Source: Acheta domesticus (lineage: Eukaryota; Arthropoda; Insecta; Orthoptera; Gryllidae). From it: a stretch of DNA of 64,000 bases. The stretch spans positions 181,614,856 through 181,678,855 of the forward strand of contig JAHLJT010009419.1 of assembly GCA_031308135.1 (NCBI GenBank). Reading direction: 5' to 3'. A program made the position numbers and the translations under genes. Shown one piece after another: positions 30,401-36,830 of this stretch; position 1 is the stretch's first letter, and every line of letters begins with the position of its first letter. The notes below the pieces were generated by a model. It was not told the origin of the DNA. It ran no database searches and saw only the letters and a list, made by a program, of their open reading frames with translations.

Positions 30401-33120
30401 AATATCCATGTAGTTTATTAGACAAAATATGCTTAAAATTGTCTTAAGAGCTTATTTTCGAAGTTTCGACATTTCCTCCCCGTACACCCTGTATATGTCT
30501 CATCACATTACATATCCTGTGAAGTAGTATATTTTTGCAGAATTACAAATTGATAAATTTGCATCACTCAGTTTATTATGACTGATCTATTGTGTGAAGG
30601 TAGCACTAATGAAAATTTTCTCTGTAGGGAAATCAAATTCTTGCAAATGTGACTTCAGATGAATATTCACGAATAATAAAAGTTCTAGAAGATGCAATCC
30701 TTTCAACAGACCTGGCTGTTTACTTCAGGTAAAATAGAAAAATCATTATACTTTTAATAAAACAGTAATTTTGAAGGTTTAGTTGTATACATAATGCTCA
30801 TATTTTAGACATATTTTTGTGACACCATATGCTCTCTTTATTCCATGTATTTGAAATGTTTATATGAATACAAACGTTTGTCATGGTTAGATCTAAAATT
30901 GATTCAAAATTGTTCAAATATCCTTTTATTCTGAATGCAAATGCGTTCATGGATAAATTATTTTTGTGAAGCATGTGATCTTAGTTGAAGTACTTTGAAA
31001 TGACATAGGTAATTTAAAGAGAATATCGTATTTGAATATGAAAATTTAGTTCCAGTTTTTTCTTAATTTTAAACATCTTCAAAAATGTAAACATTTTGTT
31101 AAAGGGTAAGATTGTTAACTAATATACTTGTGGAAATCTCTAGAAATGAAATTTTGTTTGGTGATGTTGCAGGAAAAGAGGCTCCTTCCTTTCGTTAGTG
31201 AGATCAGGAGCTGGTTCACCTGGAGGATCACTCTGGCACTGCGAAGAACAACGTGAGCTGCTCCGTGCCATGACGATGACTGTTTGTGACCTAGCAGCTA
31301 TTACAAAGCCTTGGGAGGTAGAGAAACGTGTTGCTGAACTTGTGTCCAGTGAGTTCTTTGAACAAGGTGACATTGAGAGACAAGAACTGAAGATCACTCC
31401 CATTGTAAGTTCCAAAATTTTATTCTTTTACATTTATGTTAAATTGTTATTAATTTGCAAATCACCTTTTTGTTAGTATTGTATTTCAATCCAAGTACTG
31501 TTGGTAATTAGTTGATAATAGGATAATATAATTATCTGCAGAAAACAGAATGCATTTTTTTCTGGGAAGTTTAATGTTTACGGGTCTCTTTGCACAATCA
31601 AAATGTAAACACACAAAAGTTTTTTAGAATTGTTTAAATTGTTTTAAAGTGGCTTATTTCATTATCTCTGTAAAATATAGCAGTATCTAAATCTCTATCA
31701 TTGGCACTTTTGTTTTGCTATTTTGACTCCAAGGCTAGTAGAACAATTTGGTGCAGCATGTACATATTCTTCAAAGTGAAAATTTGAAAAGTACACTGCC
31801 AAGGAACAATTGCTTCACCATGACGCACTAATATGCCAAACTTCTCCTGGGCTTCTCTGTGCATTGTGCCCACTCTTGGCATTTTAATGCCTTTAGATAG
31901 GCCCTATAAGAAAACCTCAACAAAATTGTGATAACATTAACTAATTATATATCTTTCACTCCAACTCATTCCCTTTCATTTAGAGAGTTTTGTTGATCCA
32001 CTTGATTTGTTCTTTCTCAAAATTGAGCAGTTACATGAGCAACATTAAGATTTGCACTGTAAATTTGAGGCTCATTAAATTGTATTTCATCTTTTTGTAA
32101 ATCCAAGTGATGTGTAAATGTGCTGTGCATCTAGAAAATTAAATTTGGAAGGAAAAAAATAGATAAATTGGGAATAAATTTTTAACGAATTACTTCTGTG
32201 TTTCCAGGATATTATGAATCGTGAGAAAGAAGACCAACTCCCAATGATGCAAGTCGGCTTCATTGATTCAATTTGCTTACCAATCTATGAGGTAATTGTT
32301 ACAAAATATAATTTTTTTGTTGGAAAAACTTTAAACACTATTTAATATTTAGATGTTAGACTAGCTTCAAAAGTTTTTATCTGCAAAAAGAAGTTATTGT
32401 ATTTTTATAAAAAATCTTGTTTTCTGCATACGTTTTTCATCTACAAAGACCATGTGATATATCAAATTTATACTAAATAACGGGACTTCAGTGAAAGATT
32501 TGCTGAAAATTGAATAGCAAGAGAGAATAGTTTTTACACTTACCATACCAAATGTCCTTTCATTGATCTAATTCTGAAATTTCCGGCCCATGACCTAAGT
32601 GCTTTCTACTGATAAAAACTGAAAGAGGAGTAAGGAATTCACATTTATTTCTCACTTTTTTTATTAAATATGTCTCACAAAATTCAAGAAATATTTTAAT
32701 AAATAAGGTACAGTTTTTCCAAAAAGATGAGCAATATTTGTTTTGTTTTATCTTTGCTAGAAGTTTAACATCTAGCACTGTGACTAATGCCATATAACAT
32801 GTTATGCATGGAACAAATAATATTTCCTTGATAACAATATTATATTTATTAATTGTGAATAAACAATTATTTCAAGTACTCTTCTAAGCAATGTTACTTA
32901 AGGTTTAGAAAGATATTTCTTTGCTTTGTTGAGAGATTATTTCAGTAATTTTCACTTTAATTTTTAGGCGTTTGCCCAATTGTCAGACAAGTTAGAACCT
33001 CTTGTTGAAGGTGTGCGACAAAATAAGAACCATTGGTTAGAAATTGCTGGAATGACTGATGCCATGGAAGCAGAAGAGGGGGGAGAAGAAACTGCCTCAT
33101 CCAGTAATGAACAACAATAA
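3364..33120 (+). CDS. Pde11: phosphodiesterase 11 gene, 3' part (13 exons)
   Basis: Dual-specificity cyclic nucleotide phosphodiesterase (hydrolyses cGMP and cAMP) of the PDE11 family, partial at the 5' end. Coding exons: 3364-3461, 9468-9531, 10892-11026, 19404-19504, 25557-25656, 27282-27368, 27693-27860, 29203-29312, 29584-29671, 30628-30728, 31173-31404, 32208-32291, 32968-33120. All junctions are GT-AG and the phases agree, giving 506 codons plus TAA. Residues 1-150 form the second GAF domain, with the NKFD motif at 102-105. Residues from about 195 form the HD-type catalytic domain: HNWRHAFN at 234-241 (metal and catalytic histidines), HDLDH at 274-278 (metal ligands), the metal aspartate at 390 in [10 protein letters not shown], and the purine-clamp glutamine at 415 in FFEQGD. 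All catalytic residues are intact. The closest relative I know is insect Pde11. The start codon and first GAF domain should lie upstream of the window. Confidence 0.95.
3477..4126 (+). repeat. 14-bp minisatellite, about 46 units
   Basis: Tandem array of CGGCGCCCCGCAAA. The first ~14 units (to about 3680) vary (CGCGCCCCGCAAAG and similar). From there to 4126 about 32 units are essentially identical. It begins 16 bases after the donor of Pde11 exon 1. Because 42 bases (three units) contain no stop in any frame, all six frames stay open and give long false ORFs of repeated arginine-alanine peptides. Confidence 0.97.
4127..4290. repeat. degenerate C-rich tract after the minisatellite
   Basis: A run of CCCGCGCC, CCTCGCGCC and CCCCGCCC blocks without a fixed period, grading into CpG-rich unique sequence. 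Together with the array it makes a CpG-rich island of about 1 kb in otherwise AT-rich DNA. Confidence 0.7.
4379..4434 (+). other. candidate alternative first exon of Pde11
   Basis: At the 3' edge of the CpG-rich island an ATG at 4379 opens 18 codons ([18 protein letters not shown]) followed by two bases and a good donor, AAAGG|GTGAGT. The phase (two bases left over) is exactly what exon 2 at 9468 needs, so the short leader could splice in frame into the GAF domain. Vertebrate PDE11A is known to use alternative N-termini. No transcript evidence is available, and a chance ATG plus donor remains possible. Confidence 0.25.
4435..4864. other. intron sequence, nothing recognised
   Basis: AT-rich intron of Pde11. 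No repeat or gene was recognised. Confidence 0.5.
4865..5285 (-). pseudogene. LINE ORF2 C-terminal fragment
   Basis: Read on the minus strand, this segment gives reverse-transcriptase C-terminal text such as [14 protein letters not shown] followed by [14 protein letters not shown] and WYQHTQRM. That is the usual end of ORF2 in RTE/Jockey-group LINEs, where the YGSETW-like motif precedes a short basic region. The frame is damaged and no 5' part is present, so it is a dead 5'-truncated copy in the first Pde11 intron. Confidence 0.75.
5286..6356. other. intron sequence, nothing recognised
   Basis: AT-rich intron of Pde11. A short inverted repeat around 5255-5325 (TAGTACCA...TGGTACTA) was seen, but no gene or family repeat. 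Confidence 0.5.
6361..6950 (-). mobile_element. solo LTR of an LTR retrotransposon
   Basis: A 590-bp segment starts TGTGACGTCG and ends GACGCTACA, obeying the TG...CA rule. It is flanked by the 4-bp direct repeat CAGG at 6357-6360 and 6951-6954. On the minus strand it reads TGTAGCGTCACAGC at its start and carries an AATAAA-type signal near 6420 before its end, so it is probably a minus-strand LTR. No internal region is adjacent, hence a solo LTR made by recombination. A 4-bp duplication fits Gypsy-type integration. The 140-codon open frame at 6564-6986 is incidental. Confidence 0.75.
6955..7274. other. intron sequence, nothing recognised
   Basis: AT-rich Pde11 intron between the solo LTR and the second family-1 MITE. 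No feature was seen. Confidence 0.5.
7275..7510. mobile_element. palindromic MITE, family 1 copy 2
   Basis: Same element as at 2425-2694, with arms TATACTTCGGTTTTTCTTTC and its complement, and the same central sequence around CGTTCTCCGTTGTG. It is a little shorter and has its own substitutions, so the two copies are independent insertions. Confidence 0.85.
7511..8495. other. intron sequence with one short palindrome
   Basis: The only structure seen is a short inverted repeat at about 7792-7848 (GTCATCCAAT...ATTGGATGAC). It resembles the arms of the palindrome at 44096-44224. The rest is AT-rich and unassigned. Confidence 0.45.
8496..8725. mobile_element. palindromic MITE, family 2
   Basis: Inverted arms at about 8505-8577 (ACAGTTCCTTAAAA ... 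TATTTTCCTATGAG) and 8643-8716 (the complement) surround a centre full of CGACG and AACGTTACG palindromes. There is no ORF. It is typical of a non-autonomous foldback or MITE insertion. Confidence 0.75.
8806..9400 (+). repeat. G-rich minisatellite, 25/31-bp units
   Basis: About 22 units built from GGGCTTGTGGGGGCGCGG plus GCGCTGA, with or without an extra GCTGGC or GCACGG hexamer, so unit length alternates between 25 and 31 bases. The array is on the G-rich strand in the sense of the gene and ends about 65 bases before Pde11 exon 2. The long Pro/Arg-rich frames on the minus strand are products of the repeat and not genes. Confidence 0.95.
9468..9531 (+). CDS. Pde11: Pde11 exon 2 (GAF-B)
   Basis: The acceptor is GTGTTGCAG. 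The exon supplies one base to complete the serine codon begun in exon 1, then reads [20 protein letters not shown] and E. The donor chosen is GAG|GTAGGT, because only this keeps exon 3 in frame. The upstream GTGAGG at 9527 would shift the frame. At 64 bases it is the shortest exon, and skipping it would break the frame. Confidence 0.9.
9548..9600 (+). repeat. (CACCC)n C-rich tract
   Basis: Six to seven CACCC units followed by CCCGTCCC blocks begin 17 bases after the donor of Pde11 exon 2. The opposite strand carries four or more runs of four G and could form a G-quadruplex. Confidence 0.85.
9601..10560. other. intron sequence, nothing recognised
   Basis: AT-rich second intron of Pde11. No gene, repeat family or inverted repeat was recognised. 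Confidence 0.5.
10602..10748 (+). repeat. 23-bp minisatellite, about 6.5 units
   Basis: Tandem units beginning CGGCCCTTTGCCCGAACG. The first two units are diverged and the next four or five are identical. It ends about 145 bases before Pde11 exon 3. Confidence 0.93.
10892..11026 (+). CDS. Pde11: Pde11 exon 3 (GAF-B)
   Basis: The acceptor is TGTGCGCAG and the donor ATTCAG|GTAAAC; phase 0 at both ends, 45 codons. It reads [20 protein letters not shown] and continues to the [19 protein letters not shown] strand. This is the classic GAF segment (NI-AY-D-RF...S-LC-PI) seen in PDE GAF domains. It is GC-rich, unlike exons 4-13. Confidence 0.95.
11055..11227. repeat. foldback repeat, family F copy A
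   Basis: The left arm around 11074-11115 (CTACTTGGCTGTCCGAGAGA) pairs with the right arm around 11184-11227 (TCTCCCGAACAGCCAAGTAG). The conserved outer block GTTTCCGCGGCCAGA lies on the left. Related copies are at 25760-25850, 28184-28375 and 55210-55390. Confidence 0.75.
11228..11700 (-). mobile_element. SINE or 5'-truncated LINE with I-clade tail
   Basis: On the + strand it starts with a GATTGATTT tail and GGGCGCTTCAACTGC, matching the 3' end of the I-clade LINE at 36771 over about 25-30 bases, and then diverges. Near 11640 the minus strand has a possible B-box-like GGATTCGAATA. A minus-strand SINE that borrowed the LINE tail would explain this. A truncated relative of the LINE is the alternative. 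Confidence 0.5.
11480..12060. repeat. diverged tandem duplication, about 380-bp period
   Basis: The block near 11508-11660 (ACTACCGATCAGA, then ATTTCCCGGTCAGC) recurs near 11890-12040 (ACTACCGATCAGA, then CCTCCCGGTCAGC) in the same order. The identity is moderate, so it is an old duplication or two copies of one repeat in tandem. Confidence 0.6.
12061..12511. other. intron sequence, nothing recognised
   Basis: Third intron of Pde11. No feature was recognised. Confidence 0.45.
12520..13169. mobile_element. non-autonomous hAT element, 650 bp
   Basis: Terminal inverted repeats TAGGGAGCGGATTTCAATG and its near-complement at the right end. The 8-bp target-site duplication CTCATCAG lies at 12512-12519 and 13170-13177. 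An 8-bp duplication is the hallmark of hAT transposition. The octamer GCATATTT and close variants occur repeatedly just inside both ends, like the subterminal transposase-binding repeats of hAT elements. There is no transposase ORF. Confidence 0.85.
13178..13572. other. intron sequence, nothing recognised
   Basis: AT-rich third intron of Pde11. No feature was recognised. Confidence 0.45.
13573..15160 (+). mobile_element. dispersed repeat family R, copy 1 (Helitron-like end)
   Basis: Begins with TTTACTTTCCCG and the 16-bp perfect palindrome GTATACGTACGTATAC (13586-13601). It runs through about 1.6 kb of AT-rich sequence with recurring CAAAAACGGCTCCAAATTTT blocks and ends GCACCACTAG before T. 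Other parts of the family are at 43310-44038 (minus), 47838-47920, 54170-54328 with 56902-57457, and 58635-58664. Its 3' end has a short hairpin (GTGC...GCAC) just before CTAG-T, as in Helitrons, but no Rep/helicase is encoded. Confidence 0.65.
15161..16980. other. intron sequence, nothing recognised
   Basis: About 1.8 kb of AT-rich Pde11 intron. No gene or repeat family was recognised. The phrase near 15220-15285 looks like part of some old repeat but could not be placed. Confidence 0.45.
16988..17104. repeat. short palindromic element
   Basis: Outer arms GGGCGTT...AGATGTTTTT and AAAAACATCT...AACGCCC, and an inner GCGACTTCC...GGAAGTCGC pair. It looks like a small MITE. No matching target-site duplication was found. 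Confidence 0.6.
17105..17660. other. intron sequence, nothing recognised
   Basis: Third intron of Pde11. No feature was recognised. Confidence 0.4.
17661..18058. mobile_element. TIR element interrupted by a hAT MITE
   Basis: Inverted arms of about 58 bases: AGTTCTTCACATT...CTGACTACT at 17661-17718 and the complement at 18000-18058. Its interior is split by the younger MITE at 17804-17955. There is no ORF. Superfamily unknown. Confidence 0.75.
17804..17955. mobile_element. hAT MITE (CAGAGGCG family), copy 1
   Basis: Starts CAGAGGCGTATCT, ends AGATACGCCTCTA, and is flanked by the 8-bp duplication AGAAAATT at 17796-17803 and 17956-17963. The CAGRG start and the 8-bp duplication identify a hAT-type MITE. 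It is nested inside the TIR element at 17661-18058. Confidence 0.88.
18060..19335 (-). pseudogene. 5' part of a non-LTR retroelement ORF
   Basis: The minus strand carries a 5' leader (about 18830-19290) and an ORF of up to 201 codons (18223-18828). The ORF contains a Myb/SANT-like block, [20 protein letters not shown] followed by FKVWRERNP and ASQRRYI. After an in-frame TAA at 18220 the same frame continues as [17 protein letters not shown] and [11 protein letters not shown], text I associate with the N-terminal region of an insect non-LTR retrotransposon ORF. The piece stops near 18060. Its 5' boundary abuts a (TAA)n/(CAA)n microsatellite at 19287-19335. The 3' end of the same kind of element is at 44400-45310. 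Confidence 0.65.
19404..19504 (+). CDS. Pde11: Pde11 exon 4 (GAF-B, NKFD motif)
   Basis: The acceptor is TTCTTTCAG and the donor CATAT|GTAAGT. Starts in phase 0 and leaves two bases. It reads [20 protein letters not shown] and then [13 protein letters not shown]. The NKFD...F...DE motif is the signature used to recognise PDE-type GAF domains. It is the first AT-rich exon. Confidence 0.96.
19658..19833. mobile_element. hAT MITE (CAGAGGCG family), copy 2
   Basis: Starts CAGAGGCGTATCT and ends AGATACGCCTGTG, with the 8-bp target-site duplication CGTAGATG at 19650-19657 and 19834-19841. It has the same ends as the copy at 17804-17955 but a different duplication, so the two are independent insertions. 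Confidence 0.88.
19842..21184. other. intron sequence, nothing recognised
   Basis: AT-rich fourth intron of Pde11. No gene or repeat family was recognised. Confidence 0.45.
21185..21230 (-). repeat. terminal fragment of repeat family S
   Basis: Contains, in reverse orientation, the CTAGC-TACCCGTGCGAGAACT block that also begins the copies at 47075 and 51698. Confidence 0.6.
21493..22200 (+). pseudogene. decayed multi-frame ORF remnant, family unknown
   Basis: Short peptide runs in shifting frames look like an eroded coding sequence: [20 protein letters not shown] near 21495, [15 protein letters not shown] near 21830, and [20 protein letters not shown] near 21930. Between them are frameshifts and stops. 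It resembles a transposon-associated protein seen in many insect genomes, but I cannot name it. It ends in a purine-rich (GAAA)n tract at about 22120-22165. Confidence 0.4.
22201..23610. other. intron sequence, nothing recognised
   Basis: AT-rich fourth intron of Pde11. A short AAAGTATTTACTA tandem occurs at about 23040-23085; nothing else was seen. Confidence 0.45.
23620..24970 (+). pseudogene. decayed LINE with reverse-transcriptase remains
   Basis: Fragments in different frames match LINE ORF2 order: [17 protein letters not shown] near 24035, a broken [15 protein letters not shown] (RT motif) near 24125-24170, then [24 protein letters not shown] and later a NWF-H-M-RMTGE-type C-terminus. 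Many stops and frameshifts make it long dead. Closest in style to the RTE/Jockey group. Confidence 0.65.
25557..25656 (+). CDS. Pde11: Pde11 exon 5 (GAF-B end and linker)
   Basis: The acceptor TTTTCACAG completes the ATG methionine codon begun in exon 4; the donor is CTGAGG|GTGAGG, phase 0. It reads [20 protein letters not shown] and [13 protein letters not shown]. This helix links the GAF domain to the catalytic domain. Confidence 0.96.
25760..25850. repeat. foldback repeat, family F copy B
   Basis: The conserved outer block GGCTTCCGTGGCCAG precedes a left arm (GTTGAGATCTCGACTGTCC) and a right arm (GGACAGCCGAGATCTCAAC). It is a compact hairpin of about 70 bases. The distal part of the stem has a different sequence from copies A, C and D but still pairs. 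Confidence 0.75.
26216..26337. repeat. short palindromic element
   Basis: Arms GGTCAATAAAATAAAACAA...TTTACATTG and the complement, about 30 bases each, around a 60-base centre. Probably a small MITE. Confidence 0.6.
26338..27281. other. intron sequence, nothing recognised
   Basis: AT-rich fifth intron of Pde11. No feature was recognised. Confidence 0.45.
27282..27368 (+). CDS. Pde11: Pde11 exon 6 (linker to catalytic domain)
   Basis: The acceptor is ACTGTTACAG and the donor CTGAAG|GTAATT; phase 0 at both ends, 29 codons. It reads [20 protein letters not shown] and HMDDDDTLK, the conserved linker before the catalytic core. Confidence 0.94.
27693..27860 (+). CDS. Pde11: Pde11 exon 7 (catalytic, HNxxH)
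   Basis: Phase 0 at both ends, 56 codons; acceptor TTTTGTCAG, donor ATTACA|GTATGT. It contains [12 protein letters not shown], which holds the proton-donor histidine and the first metal-ligand histidine of the HD-type phosphodiesterase active site. Confidence 0.98.
28184..28375. repeat. foldback repeat, family F copy C
   Basis: The left arm (GCGAGTTCTC...GGGTGATGCCA) pairs with the right arm 28304-28335 (TGGAATCACCCGGACAGCCA onward). The outer block GTCGTGGAAGCCTATGACTT is on the right, followed by an (ATG)n tail, so this copy is in the opposite orientation to A and B. Confidence 0.75.
28376..29202. other. intron sequence, nothing recognised
   Basis: AT-rich seventh intron of Pde11. No feature was recognised. 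Confidence 0.45.
29203..29312 (+). CDS. Pde11: Pde11 exon 8 (catalytic, HDxDH)
   Basis: The acceptor is CTTGTTTCAG and the donor CAGATCAA|GTAAGA; phase 0 in, two bases over. It contains [13 protein letters not shown]: the His and Asp that bind the metal ions of the HDc fold. Confidence 0.98.
29584..29671 (+). CDS. Pde11: Pde11 exon 9 (catalytic)
   Basis: The acceptor is TTGTCTTAG and the donor AGTCAG|GTATGC. One base completes the lysine codon, then [20 protein letters not shown] and QCIMILSSQ. The LAxLY...LExHH segment is conserved in PDE catalytic domains. Confidence 0.97.
29922..30493. mobile_element. palindromic MITE, family 3 copy 1
   Basis: A 572-bp element that is almost one complete inverted repeat. 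The left end reads TACAGGTGTCCGGGGAGC and the right end reads CCGTACACCCTGTA, with arms of about 270 bases each. TATA flanks both ends, so a TA target is likely. It lies in the intron between Pde11 exons 9 and 10. A shortened copy is at 61129-61520. Confidence 0.9.
30628..30728 (+). CDS. Pde11: Pde11 exon 10 (catalytic)
   Basis: The acceptor is TCTCTGTAG and the donor TTCAG|GTAAAA; phase 0 in, two bases over. It reads [20 protein letters not shown] and [13 protein letters not shown], including the AILxTDL segment conserved across class I phosphodiesterases. Confidence 0.97.
31173..31404 (+). CDS. Pde11: Pde11 exon 11 (catalytic, metal Asp and glutamine)
   Basis: The acceptor is ATGTTGCAG and the donor CCCATT|GTAAGT; 77 codons plus the completed arginine. 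It contains [12 protein letters not shown] (metal-ligand aspartate) and SSEFFEQGD (the invariant glutamine that clamps the purine ring). Between the two, residues 355-375 ([11 protein letters not shown]) form a glycine/serine-rich loop. Confidence 0.98.
31405..32207. other. intron sequence, nothing recognised
   Basis: Eleventh intron of Pde11, AT-rich. No feature was recognised. Confidence 0.45.
32208..32291 (+). CDS. Pde11: Pde11 exon 12 (catalytic end)
   Basis: The acceptor is GTGTTTCCAG and the donor TATGAG|GTAATT; 28 codons in phase 0. It reads [20 protein letters not shown] and SICLPIYE, the last conserved helix of the catalytic core. Confidence 0.97.
32968..33120 (+). CDS. Pde11: Pde11 exon 13 (C-terminus and stop)
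   Basis: The acceptor is AATTTTTAG. It reads [20 protein letters not shown], then an acidic tail ([16 protein letters not shown]) and a TAA stop at 33118-33120. The tail is shorter than I recall for fly Pde11. Confidence 0.97.
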   Translation, partial: AFAQLSDKLEPLVEGVRQNKNHWLEIAGMTDAMEAEEGGEETASSSNEQQ

Positions 33121-35550
33121 TTTGAGGTTTCAGTTTCACTGAATGCAGAAATTTAAAGGAAGAAAGGATGCTGCATCTATAAGGTGCCTTTGGGCTGGAC
33201 TATGAGTGAGAGGACAAATAAAGATGATGTATTTTTAAGAATCCAGAATTCAGAAAATACACTGAAAATGTATGCCATATTTTGTCCGCTGGCGTGTCTT
33301 TTAACATCAATGAAATACCCTGACTTAAGGAAATATGTCATGGTAACCATGGATTCAGAGTACATAAAAATATATTCAATTTACCTGTTCACAAACTAAT
33401 ATATAATATAATAAGTGATTCTTGAAACTAATTGCAATGTTTTTCAGCAAAAGATAATAATAGTCATAAAAGACACGTTTTATGTGGAAATGGATCAGGA
33501 TATCTGATCACATGGTCACATTTCCAATGTCATGGCCATTTTGGCCACCACAAACCAAAGTCAAGGAATGCATGCTTGTCTGAATCTGTGGGAAATTGAG
33601 CCACTATGGAATGCTTGTAACAATGTATGTCATATCTAATATATTCATGGAAGTCACTGCACAAGTGTCAGACTAAATAGTGTATTTTTTGTACAAAACT
33701 AGCTGACAAGTGTTTGCACGTAGCACGTGCATAAGTTGTACTGTATCAGTATGCCTAGGAATTGTGTCATGTTTGTATTGTATTTTTCTGTTGTCCTAAA
33801 CATCCCTCTGCACCTCTTTGCCATTGCAATATCCAATTTACATCCCCCTCAGCAGCCTAGTCATCACTGGGTCACGGCCACCAACTGTGGATTGTCAGTC
33901 TTTGCTACTTTTCTAAGTTTTTATTAAATTTTTATCACAATGTAAAGCAACCCTGAAAATGTTATTTGTGTTACAATGTTTCATTTGCTTCTATACTTTG
34001 AAGAATCCATTTTTCATTTTTAAGCCCAACTTACCATTTGCAAGGCACTCTGGTATATTTAATCCATCAAAAAAACTTTTCTTGTTTGCCTTCAATATGT
34101 ACCTAATATTTCTTCTTGTCATTTCATATAAATGTTAGTGCTGGGAGTTTTTTAACTCTATTTCAAATATATACGAAACATAATTGGAATTGTTGTTAAT
34201 GCATATGAAAGTCATAGGCTGAAAAGTTTACTACCTTTTGTTTATCTGTTGTAGGTTAGTAAGGCAATTTTGTCTGAACAAGTCACACTGAATGTTTTTT
34301 GATTCACTTTTGAAGCAATTGGTATTTTAAAAATGTTCATAAGCATTGTGTTTAAGAATTAATAATATCAGTAGTTTTGGTAAAATGGTAGCACACACTT
34401 TGTAATTGGAAATTTTGTGAATTAATATTTGTGTCTTTAATTGTTACCTTAACAAAAATTTAATGTCCTCAAATTTTACATACCTAGATTTGAGCACATG
34501 GTAGTTTGTAAATTTATCTAGAATATAAATTTCTTAAGGAATTTTAATTTTTCTGCTGAAGTTGTTGATATAAATTTAAGTATTTCTGTAGATGTATTAT
34601 TAAGTCTTTTTTTTTTTCCTTCATAAAAAAATTAATGGTATTTATTGTGACTGAATAGTTTTTCACAAAGAAAAATATATTTTTATCTTAAAATTAAAGG
34701 TGTAATTATATGAACTGTGTATGTTTTGATGTGTTTTTCTAAATTGGAAATGTCTGTATTTTTATAATGGCTTTTCTTATAGTAAATAGATATGGCAAAT
34801 CTTGGTCATTCACATTTTCATTGGGATAAGTGCACCATATTGTTTTTTCAAATATTTTGTATTGGAAATATTCTTGCCTGATATGCAGTAATTTGTTCAA
34901 TGTATTTATATACTGAAGAACATGAAAGTAGTTAGAAGAATATCTTTAGGAAACTTGAAATTAATTTGCATTACGCAAATTTTGTTGAAGTGAAACAGTG
35001 AAATAGAAATTGCCACATGTATTATGTTTTGCTTAAGTTTAAGTCATGCTTCAAGTTTCAAAAACTACTTCCTTACAAAATAGGATTTTTCAATATCATG
35101 AAACAAAGAGAGGAGTAATTTTCACAGTTGAACTTTAATATCAATTTTTGTAGACATTTTAAAATTAAATGTAGTTAGCAGATCTGTTTAACATATTATC
35201 TTGCCTCTTTTTATTTCCTAAGATCATGAATTTTCACTGAGATAATGTATTTGAAAGGAATGGAGTATTTATAAAGTAGCATTCTAGAACATAGAATAAT
35301 GTTTACTTCATGTGCCAGATAAAAGACAAAATGTCCTTCAGAAAATGCATATAAGTACACTCTAAACAAGGGAATTAAAACTTGAATGTTCTGTGAGCTG
35401 GTGCCTTTGGCCTGGACCCAAAATGCAATGTGAGGGGGATTATCTTGCCCATACCACTGCCCCAAGCTCCTCTATTGCCTCTACTATACTGTGTTTTGTA
35501 TATTTTAGTATGGAGAAGTATTTGTTGAAATAAATTATTTGTACACATAA
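33121..35550 (+). other. Pde11: Pde11 3' untranslated region (inferred)
   Basis: AT-rich sequence directly after the stop with no other gene on this strand. An early AATAAA lies at 33217-33222 and a later one at 35529-35534. The second is followed by a GT-rich element (TTGTGACTTATTGTGAG), so the long form would be about 2.4 kb. The extent is inferred from signals only. Confidence 0.55.
35529..35534 (+). terminator. candidate distal poly(A) signal of Pde11
   Basis: Canonical AATAAA with a GT-rich downstream element within 35 bases. A proximal alternative is AATAAA at 33217. Confidence 0.5.
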
Positions 35551-36617
35551 ATTGTGACTTATTGTGAGTAATTATACAGAAATGAACATAAATTGATGTT
35601 ATGTTTTTTATTCCTTACTTAACATTCTTTATTCCCATCAAATTTTTCTTGTTATTTGGAATTCTCAAGATTGCTTAGAAGTCAAGAATGTAATAATGGG
35701 CTATGCAAAAGGCATGTAGTTTCTTAAAGTAAACAAATCACATATAGATATATTGATGTTTAAAAAAATCACAAATATGAATGTACTTACAAATAATATA
35801 TTTGTTCTGTTTGAGAAAAATCTAAAATTTCTGAATTCATAACTAAGAGAAAATTTATTTGGATCAAGTTGTAAACTACAGGCACCTTTTAAGGGACAGG
35901 AAAACAATTGAAATCAATTGACGTCACTCTGAGGAGGATCTCTGTCTTTCCTCCTCTTGTGCGCTACATGTCCATTACTCTTATGGCCAGAAGAGGATAT
36001 GGAGTTGTATGGAGGTATGGGAGAAAGCACTCCCTTTTGGCTTCTTTTTGAAACAGGTGAATGTGTTATGGGTGGTAAGATTTGTGTGTATATTCACTAT
36101 CTGATGAGTCAAGTCAAACTCCAGGAGGCAAGAAAAGTAAGAATCAGACATGGGCAGTTGGGGTAAATTGACAATAAGTGTTGACGGAAGTCATAAGAAA
36201 ACCAAATCAATAGATCTATCTCCATTATTCCAATCATTTGCCAATGCAGTAATCTAATTTGTAGTATGTTTCATTTGAAGAAGTTTATCCATTATTCTCT
36301 TTGAAGAAGTTAATGCCTTATAAGTATTTCCTCTTAAGAAACATGCACAAATTGGCACTGAACCACACCATTGAAATTGGCTCTAGAAATTCTTTTCATC
36401 ACCACTTGGTTTTTATGTGAAGTCATTTTTTTTTGCAGTTACACAAATTAGCATAATGCTAATATTTCTCAAAATTTAATAAATATATTTTTCCCTGTCT
36501 TAGAACACTTATTTCTAAAGTCCATTCAAGTTGTTTTACATAATTTTGTTAAAAAAAGAAAAGAATGGTACAGAATTTAATTTTACATTTTCAAAAACAA
36601 AATGATTTCAAAGTATA
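35551..36617. other. intergenic, nothing recognised
   Basis: Spacer between Pde11 and the I-clade LINE. A few open frames exist, such as at 35957-36166, with no support. Confidence 0.45.
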
Positions 36618-36631
36618 GACAAACTTTTGGA
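36618..36631. repeat. target-site duplication of the I-clade LINE (3' side)
   Basis: GACAAACTTTTGGA, identical to 42990-43003 on the other side of the element. Confidence 0.9.
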
Positions 36632-36830
36632 TTGATTGATTGAATAGGGTTTAGAGACTGCTGTGGTCATTTGCGCCCATGCCAGAGTATTTGGAGAAAA
36701 GATTATTCAGTGTTGCATATGTAACTTACTCACTGTTTAAAAGCATGTACATTGGCTAAAAAGAAGGCTCGATTGATTGATTAAGGTTTAGAGGGCGCTT
36801 CAACTGCCAAGGTCATTGGCGCCCATGTCG
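36632..36830 (-). repeat. duplicated 3' tail of the LINE
   Basis: Two tandem versions of the element's 3' end. The inner one starts at 36773 (GATTGATTGATTAAGGTTTA, then GGGCGCTTCAACTGCC) and the outer one at 36631 (ATTGATTGATTGAATAGGGT). Both share TTTAGAG, GGTCATT and GCGCCCATG in order. Only the outer one touches the target-site duplication. Confidence 0.8.
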
